A stretch of 48,128 nt of DNA from Bacteroidota bacterium (GTDB taxonomy: Bacteria > Bacteroidota > Bacteroidia > JAIBAJ01): positions 1-48,128 of the forward strand of contig CANJNG010000009.1 of NCBI GenBank assembly GCA_947475205.1, in the 5' to 3' direction. The translations under genes were made by a program, and so were the position numbers. Position 1 is the first letter of the stretch; each line of letters begins with the position of its first letter. Positions 17,690-26,421 of this stretch are shown piece by piece. The notes under the pieces were generated by a model. That model worked only from the letters and a program-made list of their open reading frames with translations, was not told where the DNA came from and did not search any database.

Positions 17690-18676
17690 ATGCACTTCCC
17701 TAAAATCACTTACACTACTACTTTATTTGGAATAGTATTTCTGCATTTTTCGGCATTATCGCAGTCGGCTCCTTCCCTACCCCACCATTCAGACACTGCC
17801 TTTCATCATCCTAAAATTGAAAGTTTAGAAATCCCCAAACTTCATCCCCACGAAGAAATTGTAAAGCATGCCGGTTACACTTTATCTTACAACGAACAAC
17901 ACGAACAAGCCAACTGGGTAGCTTATGAGCTTACTGATACCGAAACGGTTAAACAATTTAACCGCACCGATAGATTTAAACCTGACCCTGCTGTAAAAAC
18001 CCATACTGCCGACAATATAGACTATCAAGGATTTGGCTACGATAGAGGCCATTTAGCTCCGGCAGCCGATATGGGCTGGTCGGCAATAACGATGGACGAA
18101 TCGTTTTACTTCAGTAATATGAGTCCTCAAGAGCCTTCATTTAACCGTGGGATATGGAAGAAAATGGAAGATTTGGTGAGAAGCTGGGCGGTGGAATACA
18201 AAGCAGTGTATGTAGTTGTAGGGCCTGTTTTAAAACCTAATTTACATAAAATTGGTGTAGAAACCAAGGTGTCTGTTCCCGAATATTATTACAAAGTAGT
18301 GTTGGACAAGGTTAGCCACCCTGCTAAGGGATTAGCATTTCTTATTCAAAATCATAGTTCGAGTGAGCCACTTAGCACTTTTGCATTTAGCATTGATAGT
18401 GTTGAAAGTCTAACGGGCATTGATTTCTTTCCACTACTCCCCGATGAGGAAGAACATAACTTGGAAAGCAATTTATGCATACCCTGCTGGGATTGGAATA
18501 AAACCAAGCTGCCTTCTTTGCATAAGCAAACTCCTTTAGATTCAGATACAAATAAGGGTAATGATAATCACAACCAAGCCGAATCGGTTCAATGCAAAGG
18601 ACTGACCCAAAAAGGAGAACGGTGTAAAAATCACACCCACAACCAGAGCGGATATTGCCATATACACGAAAAGTAA
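17690..18676 (+). CDS. Secreted NUC1-type DNA/RNA non-specific endonuclease with C-terminal zinc knuckle
   Basis: The 328-residue product has a signal peptide (IVFLHFSALSQS) and a beta-beta-alpha-metal nuclease domain. DRGH at 118-121 holds the catalytic His121, and Asn152 in FNRG and Glu160 eight residues later fit the metal/active-site spacing of Serratia nuclease. Such enzymes cut DNA and RNA without sequence preference, for nutrient use or defence. After a Ser/Asn/His-rich linker, residues 302-326 form a small Cys/His unit (C302, C312, C323, H326) like the DUF5763-type zinc knuckle (C-G-T-G--C---C--H). No inhibitor gene is next to it, which fits an exported enzyme. Confidence 0.92.
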   Translation: MHFPKITYTTTLFGIVFLHFSALSQSAPSLPHHSDTAFHHPKIESLEIPKLHPHEEIVKHAGYTLSYNEQHEQANWVAYELTDTETVKQFNRTDRFKPDPAVKTHTADNIDYQGFGYDRGHLAPAADMGWSAITMDESFYFSNMSPQEPSFNRGIWKKMEDLVRSWAVEYKAVYVVVGPVLKPNLHKIGVETKVSVPEYYYKVVLDKVSHPAKGLAFLIQNHSSSEPLSTFAFSIDSVESLTGIDFFPLLPDEEEHNLESNLCIPCWDWNKTKLPSLHKQTPLDSDTNKGNDNHNQAESVQCKGLTQKGERCKNHTHNQSGYCHIHEK

Positions 18677-18706
18677 ACTAACCCTGTATGAAGTTTTCGG
18701 CCACAT

Positions 18707-18739
18707 AAACCTGACAGATTTTAAAAATCTGTCAGGTTT
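18707..18739. repeat. 33-bp perfect palindrome, likely terminator
   Basis: Two 16-bp arms around one central A: AAACCTGACAGATTTT (18707-18722) / AAAATCTGTCAGGTTT (18724-18739). The sequence matches, from memory, a palindrome scattered through many Bacteroidota genomes. It lies 30 bases after the nuclease stop, so it can act as its terminator, although the T-run after it is short. Confidence 0.85.
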
Positions 18740-18807
18740 GTTGAATGCGGCTAATGAATATGTATTGCATATATCTTCGCCCATCAAAACACTATTAATT
18801 TAAAGAA

Positions 18808-19452
18808 ATGAAGAAATACATCACCGAATTTCTGGGAACATTTATTCTATTGTTTATTGGCACTGGCTGTGTAATTGTAAACCAACAAACCGATGGAGCG
18901 GTTTCTCTGCCCGGAATTGCAGCCTGCTGGGGCTTGGTAATTATTGCTACGGTATATGCCTTTGGCGATATTTCAGGCAATCATCTCAATCCGGCAGTTA
19001 CCCTAGCTTTTGCTATCGACAAAAGGTTTGAATGGAAAGAAGTACCGCCCTATATTTTAGCTCAGCTATTTGGTGCATTATCTGCAAGCGGATTGTTGCA
19101 TTTTCTATTTCCACTAAACGACACATTAGGCATTACCCAGCCATCGGGCAGTGATTCCCAAGCCTTCATTATAGAAACTATTATGACCTTTATATTAATG
19201 ATGGTGATTCTACGGGTATCTACCGGAGCAAAAGAAAAAGGCTTCACGGCCGGAATTGTAATTGGCTTTACGGTTTGGTTTCTCATTCTTTTTGGCGGCC
19301 CAATAACAGGCACCAGCCTTAACCCAACCCGTTCAATTGCTCCGGCTATTGTATCCGGCAATTGGCAATCCATTTGGATTTATTTAACTGCACCCTTTGT
19401 TGGAGCAGTGTTGGCAGTTTTTGTTCATCGGGTAATTCATAGTGACGAGTGA
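18808..19452 (+). CDS. Aquaporin/MIP-family channel with unusual selectivity filter
   Basis: The 214-residue product has six membrane helices and two half-helix loops. The first is canonical (HLNPAVT, N61-P-A) and the second is altered (SLNPTRS, N172-P-T). Aligned with E. coli AqpZ from memory, the aromatic/arginine filter residues are Trp41, Ile160, Thr169 and Arg175, instead of Phe/His/Thr/Arg. The His typical of water-only channels is missing and Trp is as in glycerol facilitators. The gene is therefore not simply aqpZ; glycerol, ammonia or other small solutes are possible. The start ATG 18808 gives a short cytoplasmic N-terminus (MKKYITEFLGTF), normal for the family. Confidence 0.9.
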   Translation: MKKYITEFLGTFILLFIGTGCVIVNQQTDGAVSLPGIAACWGLVIIATVYAFGDISGNHLNPAVTLAFAIDKRFEWKEVPPYILAQLFGALSASGLLHFLFPLNDTLGITQPSGSDSQAFIIETIMTFILMMVILRVSTGAKEKGFTAGIVIGFTVWFLILFGGPITGTSLNPTRSIAPAIVSGNWQSIWIYLTAPFVGAVLAVFVHRVIHSDE

Positions 19453-19523
19453 TTAGCACACCGAACTTGCTTCCGGCGGCAACTGAATCGTCAATCCAAA
19501 ATCGTATATCGTAAATCCAAAAA

Positions 19524-21977
19524 ATGACCGAACTCTTCGCCGATGTAATCATGCCGCTATCGGTGCCGAAGTTGCTCACATACCGTGTGCCACGCGAGCA
19601 GTTCAACGACGTGTTTCCGGGGGGCAGAGTTATCGTGCAGGTAAAGCGGAAACTCTACACAGGCATAGTCAGGCGGCTTCACTCCGAAGTTCCGGTGGGT
19701 TACTCCGCCTTCTATTTAGTGTCGAGTTTAGATACCGAACCCATTGTGGACGAAGTACAGATGCAGTTTTGGGATTGGTTGTCTGAATATTATATGTGTT
19801 CACCCGGCGATGTGCTTAATGCCGCCCTTCCCGGACATTTGCGGCTGAGTAGCGACACGGTTGTTGTCCCTGTTGATGGAATGGAATACCCTGAAAATCT
19901 TCCACCCAAAGAAGAAGCTATCTATATGGCTTTGCAACAAAAAGGCTCCTTAAGCATTGCCGAAGTGGAAAAACTGCTGAACCAAATAACGGTGATGCAG
20001 CACATAAACCGACTCATAAAGAAAGGATTGGTTGCCGTAAAGGAAGAAATACGGGAAAGCTACAAGCCTAAAATGGAAACGTATATAGAACTTTCTCCCT
20101 CCGTTTCTGAAGCGTCAATAGGCGAAGTATTGGATATTTTGGAGAAGAAAGCACCGAAACAAGTGGACGTATTGATGCGGTATCTGCATTTGGGCAAACC
20201 CTTTTCGGAACAGAAAAGCGAGGTAAGTAAACCCAAGCTCCTGAAAGATTTAGAAGGTGGAGATTCGGCCTTGAAATCCCTAGAAAAGAAAGGGATTGTG
20301 GTGCTGTATGAAAAAGAAATAGGGCGGTTTGGCTTTTCAGCCGATGTGCAACCCATTTCCGAACTGTCGGAAAACCAGCAAAATGCTTTACAGGAAATCG
20401 AAAGCATTTTTACTCAAAAACCTGTTGTTCTCCTAAAGGGCGTTACCTCATCAGGCAAAACCGAAATCTTTATTCGCCTCATAGAAAACAGCTTTGAATC
20501 CAAGAACGAAGTGCTCTATCTCCTTCCCGAAATTGCCATTACTGCTCAAATAATTTCTCGTCTGCAAAAGGTGTTTGGCCGAAAAGTAATGGTCTATCAC
20601 AGTCGCTTATCGGCAAACGAACGGGTGGACGTTTGGCGGGAAATGATTCAACGCCGCAGCGAAGGCGAGAAGGTAATCTTGGTAGGCCCACGCTCGGCCC
20701 TGATGTTGCCCTTTCGCGATTTGGGACTAATCATTGTGGATGAAGAACACGACCCCAACTTCAAGCAAATGGACAGCCCCCGCTACCATGCCCGCGATGC
20801 CGCAATTTGGCTGGCCTCTAAGGTGGGAGCAAAAGTGATTTTGGGAAGTGCCACCCCATCGGTGGAAAGCTGGCACAATGCCAAAGAAGGAAAGTATGGC
20901 CTGGTGCAACTCAGCGAACGCTTTGGAGGAGCAGTGATGCCCGATATTCAGATTTCGGACATTCGGGAATTGACAAAAAAGAAAATGATGAAATCATTGT
21001 TTTCGCCCATGCTTTTAGATGCCATAAAAGAAACCACCGAAAGCGGCCGGCAGGTAATGCTGTTTCAAAACCGGAGGGGCTTTTCCTCGGGCGTGGAATG
21101 CCAAAGCTGCGGTTGGATTCCCCAGTGTGTCCATTGCGATGTCTCGCTCACCTATCATCGGGGCGGCGGACAACTTCGCTGCCATTATTGCGGATATGCC
21201 ACCGTTGTCCCCACCACTTGCGGCACCTGCGGCGAAACACAAATTCGCACCATTGGTTTTGGCACCGAAAAGGTGGAAGACGAACTGGCTATTTATTTCC
21301 CCAACCTGAAAATAGGCCGCATGGATTTAGACACCACCCGCAGCCGGATTGCTTACGACCGCATATTCACCTCCTTTTCCTCCGGCGAAATGAATGTGCT
21401 GGTAGGCACACAAATGATTAGCAAAGGGCTCGATTTTGCCAATGTGGGCCTCGTCGGAATCCTCAATGCCGACACTATGCTCGGCTTCCCCGATTATCGT
21501 TCCTTCGAGCGGGGCTATCAGCTAATGGTGCAAGTAAGCGGACGGGCTGGGCGGCGAAACAAACCCGGCAAGGTGATTATCCAAACCAAAAACCCAAGCC
21601 ATCCGGTTATTCAGTGGGTAATAGCTCAGGATTTCGATTCCCTTATCCAACACGAATTTACCGAACGCCAACTCTACAACTATCCCCCCTTTGCTCGGCT
21701 CATAAACTTTACCCTTCGCCATCCCGATAGCCGGAAACTCGATGATGCCGCCGCTGCTTTTGCCTTTCAGTTGCGGGAAGTATTTGGCAACCGCGTCCTT
21801 GGGCCTGCCTACCCCAACATACCCCGCATCCGCAACCAATACAACGTTTGCCTCATGCTTAAAATTGAGAAGAATGCCTCCTACTCCCAAGCCAAACTGC
21901 GGATAAAGAAAGTTATCGATGCCTTTAAAGCATCTGCTCACCGCAGCAATTATGTTATGGTGGAAGTGGATGGGTAG
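19524..21977 (+). CDS. priA: Primosomal protein N' (replication restart helicase PriA)
   Basis: The 817-residue product is full length for PriA. It has the N-terminal DNA-binding domain (FADVIMPLSVPKLLTYRVP, then YYMCSPGDVL), a helicase core with Walker A GVTSSGKTE, DEEHD as Walker B, GSATPS, and a Cys-rich zinc module between the two helicase lobes (CQSCG, CVHCD, CHYCG, CGTCG). The late motifs GTQMISKGLDFANV and QVSGRAGR are present. PriA reloads DnaB at stalled forks. The gene stands alone, after a small AT-rich spacer with the low-complexity ATCGTATATCGTAAATCC repeat. Confidence 0.97.
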   Translation: MTELFADVIMPLSVPKLLTYRVPREQFNDVFPGGRVIVQVKRKLYTGIVRRLHSEVPVGYSAFYLVSSLDTEPIVDEVQMQFWDWLSEYYMCSPGDVLNAALPGHLRLSSDTVVVPVDGMEYPENLPPKEEAIYMALQQKGSLSIAEVEKLLNQITVMQHINRLIKKGLVAVKEEIRESYKPKMETYIELSPSVSEASIGEVLDILEKKAPKQVDVLMRYLHLGKPFSEQKSEVSKPKLLKDLEGGDSALKSLEKKGIVVLYEKEIGRFGFSADVQPISELSENQQNALQEIESIFTQKPVVLLKGVTSSGKTEIFIRLIENSFESKNEVLYLLPEIAITAQIISRLQKVFGRKVMVYHSRLSANERVDVWREMIQRRSEGEKVILVGPRSALMLPFRDLGLIIVDEEHDPNFKQMDSPRYHARDAAIWLASKVGAKVILGSATPSVESWHNAKEGKYGLVQLSERFGGAVMPDIQISDIRELTKKKMMKSLFSPMLLDAIKETTESGRQVMLFQNRRGFSSGVECQSCGWIPQCVHCDVSLTYHRGGGQLRCHYCGYATVVPTTCGTCGETQIRTIGFGTEKVEDELAIYFPNLKIGRMDLDTTRSRIAYDRIFTSFSSGEMNVLVGTQMISKGLDFANVGLVGILNADTMLGFPDYRSFERGYQLMVQVSGRAGRRNKPGKVIIQTKNPSHPVIQWVIAQDFDSLIQHEFTERQLYNYPPFARLINFTLRHPDSRKLDDAAAAFAFQLREVFGNRVLGPAYPNIPRIRNQYNVCLMLKIEKNASYSQAKLRIKKVIDAFKASAHRSNYVMVEVDG

Positions 21978-22285
21978 TTTGGAGTATGTGTAAGGCGATG
22001 CCAACACCACTAATATTATCCAACAATATCCGCATTTTTTTATCAAGTAGGGTAGACCCAACTGGCAGCGGTCTTCAGCTGAAAGCGTTTTTTAACCGCT
22101 TTCTTTGTTCTGTGTGGTCTCCTGACCCACAACAACAAAATTCCATGAACAGCAAAGCACTTGCCGGAGGTAATTCATTAAGCCGCCAAATCATCCGCCA
22201 GTTTATCCCCGCCAAGCCTGCACTACTAAACGTTAAGGCTGAACTAGCCCTCTCCCTACAACTGGCATCGTTCAGTTTTTAAATA
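21978..22285. other. Intergenic stretch, no gene supported
   Basis: This stretch and the next 600 bases lack a convincing gene. It has small inverted repeats (GAAAGCG/CGCTTTC around 22079-22101) and an open frame without recognisable content, which I do not accept as coding. Confidence 0.6.
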
Positions 22286-22339
22286 ATGATAGGTTTCGAT
22301 GAAATACTAGAAAACGCCGTTGAAGTGCTTGAATCTGCC

Positions 22340-22530
22340 CGCAACGACCATTTCAAAGGCCGCAACGACCATTTCAAAGGCATCAACAACCACTTCAAAG
22401 GACTCAACAAGCATTTCAAAAGTGAGGCCGAGTATTTCAAACCTCACAATAACTGTTTCAATAATGACATCAACTATTTCAAACATGGTTTTGTGCATAT
22501 CAATGTCAATACGCAGTATTTCAAAAGCGA
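22340..22530. repeat. 21-bp tandem repeat array
   Basis: About nine units of 21 bp, each built around the core A-TTTCAAA. The first two are identical (GCAACGACCATTTCAAAGGCC) and the later ones drift. Because 21 is a multiple of three, several frames on both strands stay open. In one plus frame (22286-22543) the units read as a heptapeptide of the form N-D-H-F-K-G-R. No frame has a clear start signal or a recognisable domain, so I treat it as a non-coding array. Confidence 0.8.
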
Positions 22531-22590
22531 TTTTTCTTTATAAATTACTGAACCGCAACATCCATTTGCAATCAATTAATACATATTTAA

Positions 22591-22713
22591 AAGGACCCCA
22601 GCGGGCATCGGTATTATGATGAAAGCGGTTTGTGGTTGGGTAAGGTAATCAGGAAAGAAGATACGTTCATTTTCTCAGGGCAGACTATTCATATCAAATA
22701 CCATCCTTACTAA
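22591..22713 (+). pseudogene. C-terminal gene remnant
   Basis: A 40-codon open stretch directly after a TAA (22588) reads like the end of a real protein (YYDESGLWLG, then a FIFSG segment and HIKYHPY) but has no start codon or upstream part. The family is not recognised. It lies between the 21-bp array and the copper monooxygenase genes. Confidence 0.45.
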
Positions 22714-22941
22714 GCCCCCCAACGCTAAGCCTTATCTGAGCGTAGTTCTCCCAACCTCCGGTATCCAAGCAATAAACCTCTACACAATCATTGCCTGAAC
22801 TCGAAGAAACCTTAAATGAAATAGTGCAATTCTGCCATTTTTATCCTCATAAATTCCTTCAAAATTCTTTCTTCGAAATTAACATAGCACTTTCGCAAAA
22901 CCCCTACATTTGCCACCATTAACAAACACTCATTCAACTTA
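22714..22941. other. Intergenic region with promoter of the monooxygenase pair
   Basis: No gene is seen. Near the end a full-consensus -7 box TACATTTG (22905-22912) precedes ATG 22942 by 29 bases and probably drives both tandem genes. No -33 TTTG is at the right distance. Confidence 0.6.
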
Positions 22942-24588
22942 ATGAAGAAAAGTTTACTACTCACAGCCCTCATCGGAACTTCTGTTTTAGCTCAATCGCA
23001 AACAATGTTTCAGGAAGTGAGAGCAATAATTGACGCAAATTGTGCCGTTACCTGTCATAATTACGGTAACCTAAGCGGTAACCTAAACCTCACAGGAACA
23101 GATGCTGAGGTGAGAAACGCCCTCGTAAATATTACCCCGCAAAACGCGACTGCCGCCGCCAAAGGTGATAAGCTTGTTAAACCCGGCTACCCCGAACGCA
23201 GCTATTTAATGCGTAAATGTAAAACCACCGAATGGGGAAGCGACTATGCCTTAGACCAAGCCAACGAAGGGTCTATGATGCCGCAAAATTACCCCGGCGA
23301 TTCGCTTTCTAAAACCGAATTAGAAACCATTCGCCAATGGATTCTATATGGTGCCAAAGCCAACGGAAACCAAGTAACCCAAGCCACCATCAATAACTAT
23401 TATAACGGAATGGGCTTGCCTCCACTTCCAAAACCAACCCCGCCATTGGCCACGGAAGGCTTTCAAATTCATTTAGGCCCGTTTCTTCGCGAACCCGTTA
23501 CAGAAGTAGAGTATTTCTTGAAACACGAATTGCCACTTCCCGATTCATTGGAAGTAAACCGGATTGAAGTGTTTATGAATTCCGAATCGCACCACTATAT
23601 TATGTACAAATTTTTGCCCGGGCAGGCCTCAAGTTTCCCTGACGGTTTGCGTACTACGAACCAAAACAGTTCAAATGCTGCTACAAGTATGGTTTGCGGA
23701 TGGCAGTTTAACCAAGATGTGCGTTTGCCCGAACACACGGCTTATTTCTGGGAGCAAACAACCGTGTTGGATTTAAACTATCACCTCATTAACACTAGCC
23801 CCGACAGGGTTTTGGGAGCAGAAGTGTATATGAATATTTACACCCAACCTAAAAATTCGGGAGCATCTGAAATGCACTGCGATTTGATACTTTATGGAGG
23901 CAGTTTCCCTTATGCACTCACCGTGCCCACTGGCGACACCGTAGTTCGGACTCAACCCGATTTTGAAGCCGGAGCAACAGATACCTTATATGTTTGGCGA
24001 TTAACTTCCCACACCCATAAATATGGTGTTGATTACGATTTATACTTCCGCAACCCCGATGGTTCCAGGGGCGAGCAGATATATGAAGGCTTTTTTGACC
24101 AATCATATACCACCAATACCGGACATTATGACTGGCATCACCCCGCAATTCGTTTATTCGACCCTTTGCAACCCATAGAATGGAAAAACGGAATAATTCA
24201 AGAAGCAAAATATTATAACTACGGACCTTCAGCGGTTGGCTTTGGCCTCACCACCGAAGATGAAATGATGCTATATCAAATTCAATACACTGAAGGAAAG
24301 CCAAACGGAACAAGCAATGTGGGTATTTTGAAAACCAATCCGGTTCAAAACCTGAGCATCTACCCGAATCCGGCCACAGCATCGTTTGATGTTATGCTTC
24401 CAAACAATGAAATTACCAATTTCAGCGTATCCGTAACCGATGTAACCGGAAAAGTGGTGTATCAAAAAGCATTCACTAACTTCAATAACTCTCAAATCCA
24501 CATTGAAGAGAAATTAGCTCCCGGCCTTTATAGAGTTAGCATTCGCTCCAACCAAAACATTTTTACAGGTAAAGTTGTTATCAAGTAA
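22942..24588 (+). CDS. Secreted cytochrome-c-like / PHM-DBH-type copper monooxygenase fusion, T9SS cargo (copy 1)
   Basis: 548 residues in four parts. (1) Signal peptide (MKKSLLLTALIG to AQSQ). (2) A cytochrome-c-like domain of about 110 residues with a CAVTCH haem motif (C34, C38, H39; one residue longer than CxxCH) and a possible axial Met at SMMPQ. (3) A domain with all six ligands of type II copper ascorbate-dependent monooxygenases: His217-His218, His281 (NYH), His357-x-His359 (SHTH) and Met442/443 in TTEDEMM. (4) A C-terminal T9SS type A signal (YPNPATA to GKVVIK). PHM/DBH enzymes hydroxylate carbons with two coppers and an electron donor; the fused haem could supply electrons. The substrate is unknown. 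It is 21 bases ahead of its paralogue. Confidence 0.85.
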   Translation: MKKSLLLTALIGTSVLAQSQTMFQEVRAIIDANCAVTCHNYGNLSGNLNLTGTDAEVRNALVNITPQNATAAAKGDKLVKPGYPERSYLMRKCKTTEWGSDYALDQANEGSMMPQNYPGDSLSKTELETIRQWILYGAKANGNQVTQATINNYYNGMGLPPLPKPTPPLATEGFQIHLGPFLREPVTEVEYFLKHELPLPDSLEVNRIEVFMNSESHHYIMYKFLPGQASSFPDGLRTTNQNSSNAATSMVCGWQFNQDVRLPEHTAYFWEQTTVLDLNYHLINTSPDRVLGAEVYMNIYTQPKNSGASEMHCDLILYGGSFPYALTVPTGDTVVRTQPDFEAGATDTLYVWRLTSHTHKYGVDYDLYFRNPDGSRGEQIYEGFFDQSYTTNTGHYDWHHPAIRLFDPLQPIEWKNGIIQEAKYYNYGPSAVGFGLTTEDEMMLYQIQYTEGKPNGTSNVGILKTNPVQNLSIYPNPATASFDVMLPNNEITNFSVSVTDVTGKVVYQKAFTNFNNSQIHIEEKLAPGLYRVSIRSNQNIFTGKVVIK

Positions 24589-24609
24589 TTCTATTCCATT
24601 ATTCAATAC

Positions 24610-26241
24610 ATGAAGAAAACCCTCGCCCTTGTTGCCGGTCTTTTATCCGTATTTTCGGCACAATCGCAAAGCACAGCCACAAGCATAAATTCCATTTTTC
24701 AAAACAAATGCATTAGTTGCCATAACGCCACCACAGCAAGTGGAAATTTAGATTTAAGCGGCAGTAATCAGAATTTAATTAACCAATTAGTAAACGTTGC
24801 TCCCACCAACGCTGCTTCGGCGGCACTTGGCCACAAGCGTTTAATTCCCGGCTATCCCGAACGTAGTTATTTGCTTCGGCTTTTAAATAACAATGGTTGG
24901 GAAACCTATCCGCAATATGCTTTAACCACCGGTGAAGATCCCGGGAATCACAATTCCTTAGTGAGTCTAGAGAAGGAAGAGTTGGAATTGATCCGCCAAT
25001 GGGTTTATTTTGACTGTAGCCCCACTCAAACAAATATTTCCACCCAGGTTTTGTATGATTACTACAATGTAAAGGGTTTACCCCGAACCACTCCCCCACC
25101 CGCTCCAAACCCTGCTGATGGTTTTCAAATTAAGCTTGGTCCGATTTTTTTAGCACCCGGCGAAGAAGTGGAATATTACAAAGCTCATAAATTAGGAATA
25201 CCAAACCCCATTGAAGTAAAGAAAATAGACTGCCAAATTGATGCCTATTCGCACCATTATTTGTTATTTAAATACCAACCCGGTGGCGACACCTTGGGTG
25301 AAGGGTTAAGAGAAGTAAGTATAACTTCCGTATTTCCTGCCGAAACCGATTACTTGGTAACCTTTACCCGAACCGATAGCCTGAATCTTCCTTCGGGCAC
25401 AGCATATCGTTGGCCTGCCAACACGGTATTAGATTTGAATTATCACTTTGTAAACTATAACAACGATTCAATTTTTGCTGCCGAAGGCTATATAAATGTA
25501 TATACTCAAACGTATGGCACAGCAGAGCGGGAAATGAAATCGAGAATTGTAACACCGGTGAACAATCAATTGGCTCGTGCTTTATTTATCCCCTTTTCAG
25601 CAAATGAGGTAACATTTGCCGAGCCCGATTATACCGATTTTGTAGATACTGTAAATATATGGATGCTGACCACTCATACTCATCGCAGGGGAACAGATTT
25701 TGATATTTATAAACGCACAAGCAGCAATACTAAAGGGGAAAAAATTTATGAAGGCTTTTATGATGAAACCTATCAAAACTATGTAGGATATTACAATTGG
25801 AGTCATCCCCCCATTCGCTATTTCGACCCACTATTACCAATCAAATCAAACGAAGGAGTTATTTTTGAAGGAAAGTTTATCAATTATGGTGCAAATGGTA
25901 TTAGCCCTTGGGTAAACTTTGGCCTCACCACACAAGACGAAATGTTTATCTATTTTGTGCAATACACCGAAGGCGGTTATTTGTGGGGTGTGGGGATTGA
26001 TGAAAAAACAGAAACCAAAGTGCGGATATTCCCAAACCCGGCCACAGATCAACTTTTTGTGAATATGGAAAACCGCATAGACATTAAAGAATTTACTTGC
26101 TTTGATGCTATTGGAAAACAGTTTACCCTTCCTGTAGAAGTTAAATCGGATAAGGAACTTGCTATTTCATTAAAAAGCCTTACTGCCGGAATTTACTTCC
26201 TGAAATTAGGAAATAGTGGATATAAATTTGTAAAGGAATAG
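24610..26241 (+). CDS. Secreted cytochrome-c-like / PHM-DBH-type copper monooxygenase fusion, T9SS cargo (copy 2)
   Basis: 543 residues with the same four-part plan as its neighbour: signal peptide, haem domain, copper monooxygenase domain and T9SS type A tail (FPNPATDQ to KFVKE). The haem motif here is a standard CISCH (C34, C37, H38), but the SMMPQ Met of copy 1 is not present. The copper ligands are His215-His216 (YSHHY), His279 (NYHF), His356-x-His358 (THTH) and Met445 in TTQDEMF. The shared GYPERSYL, EGF-DETY and FDPLLPI segments show a tandem duplication that has diverged widely. The gene starts 21 bases after copy 1 and has no box of its own, so it is probably co-transcribed. Confidence 0.85.
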   Translation: MKKTLALVAGLLSVFSAQSQSTATSINSIFQNKCISCHNATTASGNLDLSGSNQNLINQLVNVAPTNAASAALGHKRLIPGYPERSYLLRLLNNNGWETYPQYALTTGEDPGNHNSLVSLEKEELELIRQWVYFDCSPTQTNISTQVLYDYYNVKGLPRTTPPPAPNPADGFQIKLGPIFLAPGEEVEYYKAHKLGIPNPIEVKKIDCQIDAYSHHYLLFKYQPGGDTLGEGLREVSITSVFPAETDYLVTFTRTDSLNLPSGTAYRWPANTVLDLNYHFVNYNNDSIFAAEGYINVYTQTYGTAEREMKSRIVTPVNNQLARALFIPFSANEVTFAEPDYTDFVDTVNIWMLTTHTHRRGTDFDIYKRTSSNTKGEKIYEGFYDETYQNYVGYYNWSHPPIRYFDPLLPIKSNEGVIFEGKFINYGANGISPWVNFGLTTQDEMFIYFVQYTEGGYLWGVGIDEKTETKVRIFPNPATDQLFVNMENRIDIKEFTCFDAIGKQFTLPVEVKSDKELAISLKSLTAGIYFLKLGNSGYKFVKE

Positions 26242-26295
26242 CTATAAAGTCATAATCATACGATTCGGTATTGCTTTTGAAATTAAATTTAAAAG

Positions 26296-26312
26296 TTATA
26301 CCAGCGGTATAA
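26296..26312. other. Small palindrome after copy 2
   Basis: TTATACC-AGC-GGTATAA, perfect 7-bp arms with a 3-base loop, 55 bases after the stop. No T-run follows, so it is not a clear terminator. Confidence 0.4.
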
Positions 26313-26421
26313 AATAGCTTTATAAAAGGAGTACAAAAGACTACCTCCATTGGGAGTCAGTGTATTAATTTAGTCTTAAGAAATCAGTTTCAATAACTTC
26401 TGGAGTCCTTTCCCGCTTTTC

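Noticed and set aside
21986-22282. 98-codon open frame after priA
   Set aside because: No recognisable content, low-complexity ends and no promoter; not counted as a gene.
22286-22619. Heptapeptide repeat protein from the 21-bp array
   Set aside because: Three frames on both strands are open for the same reason of period; no start signal or conserved domain supports one of them.
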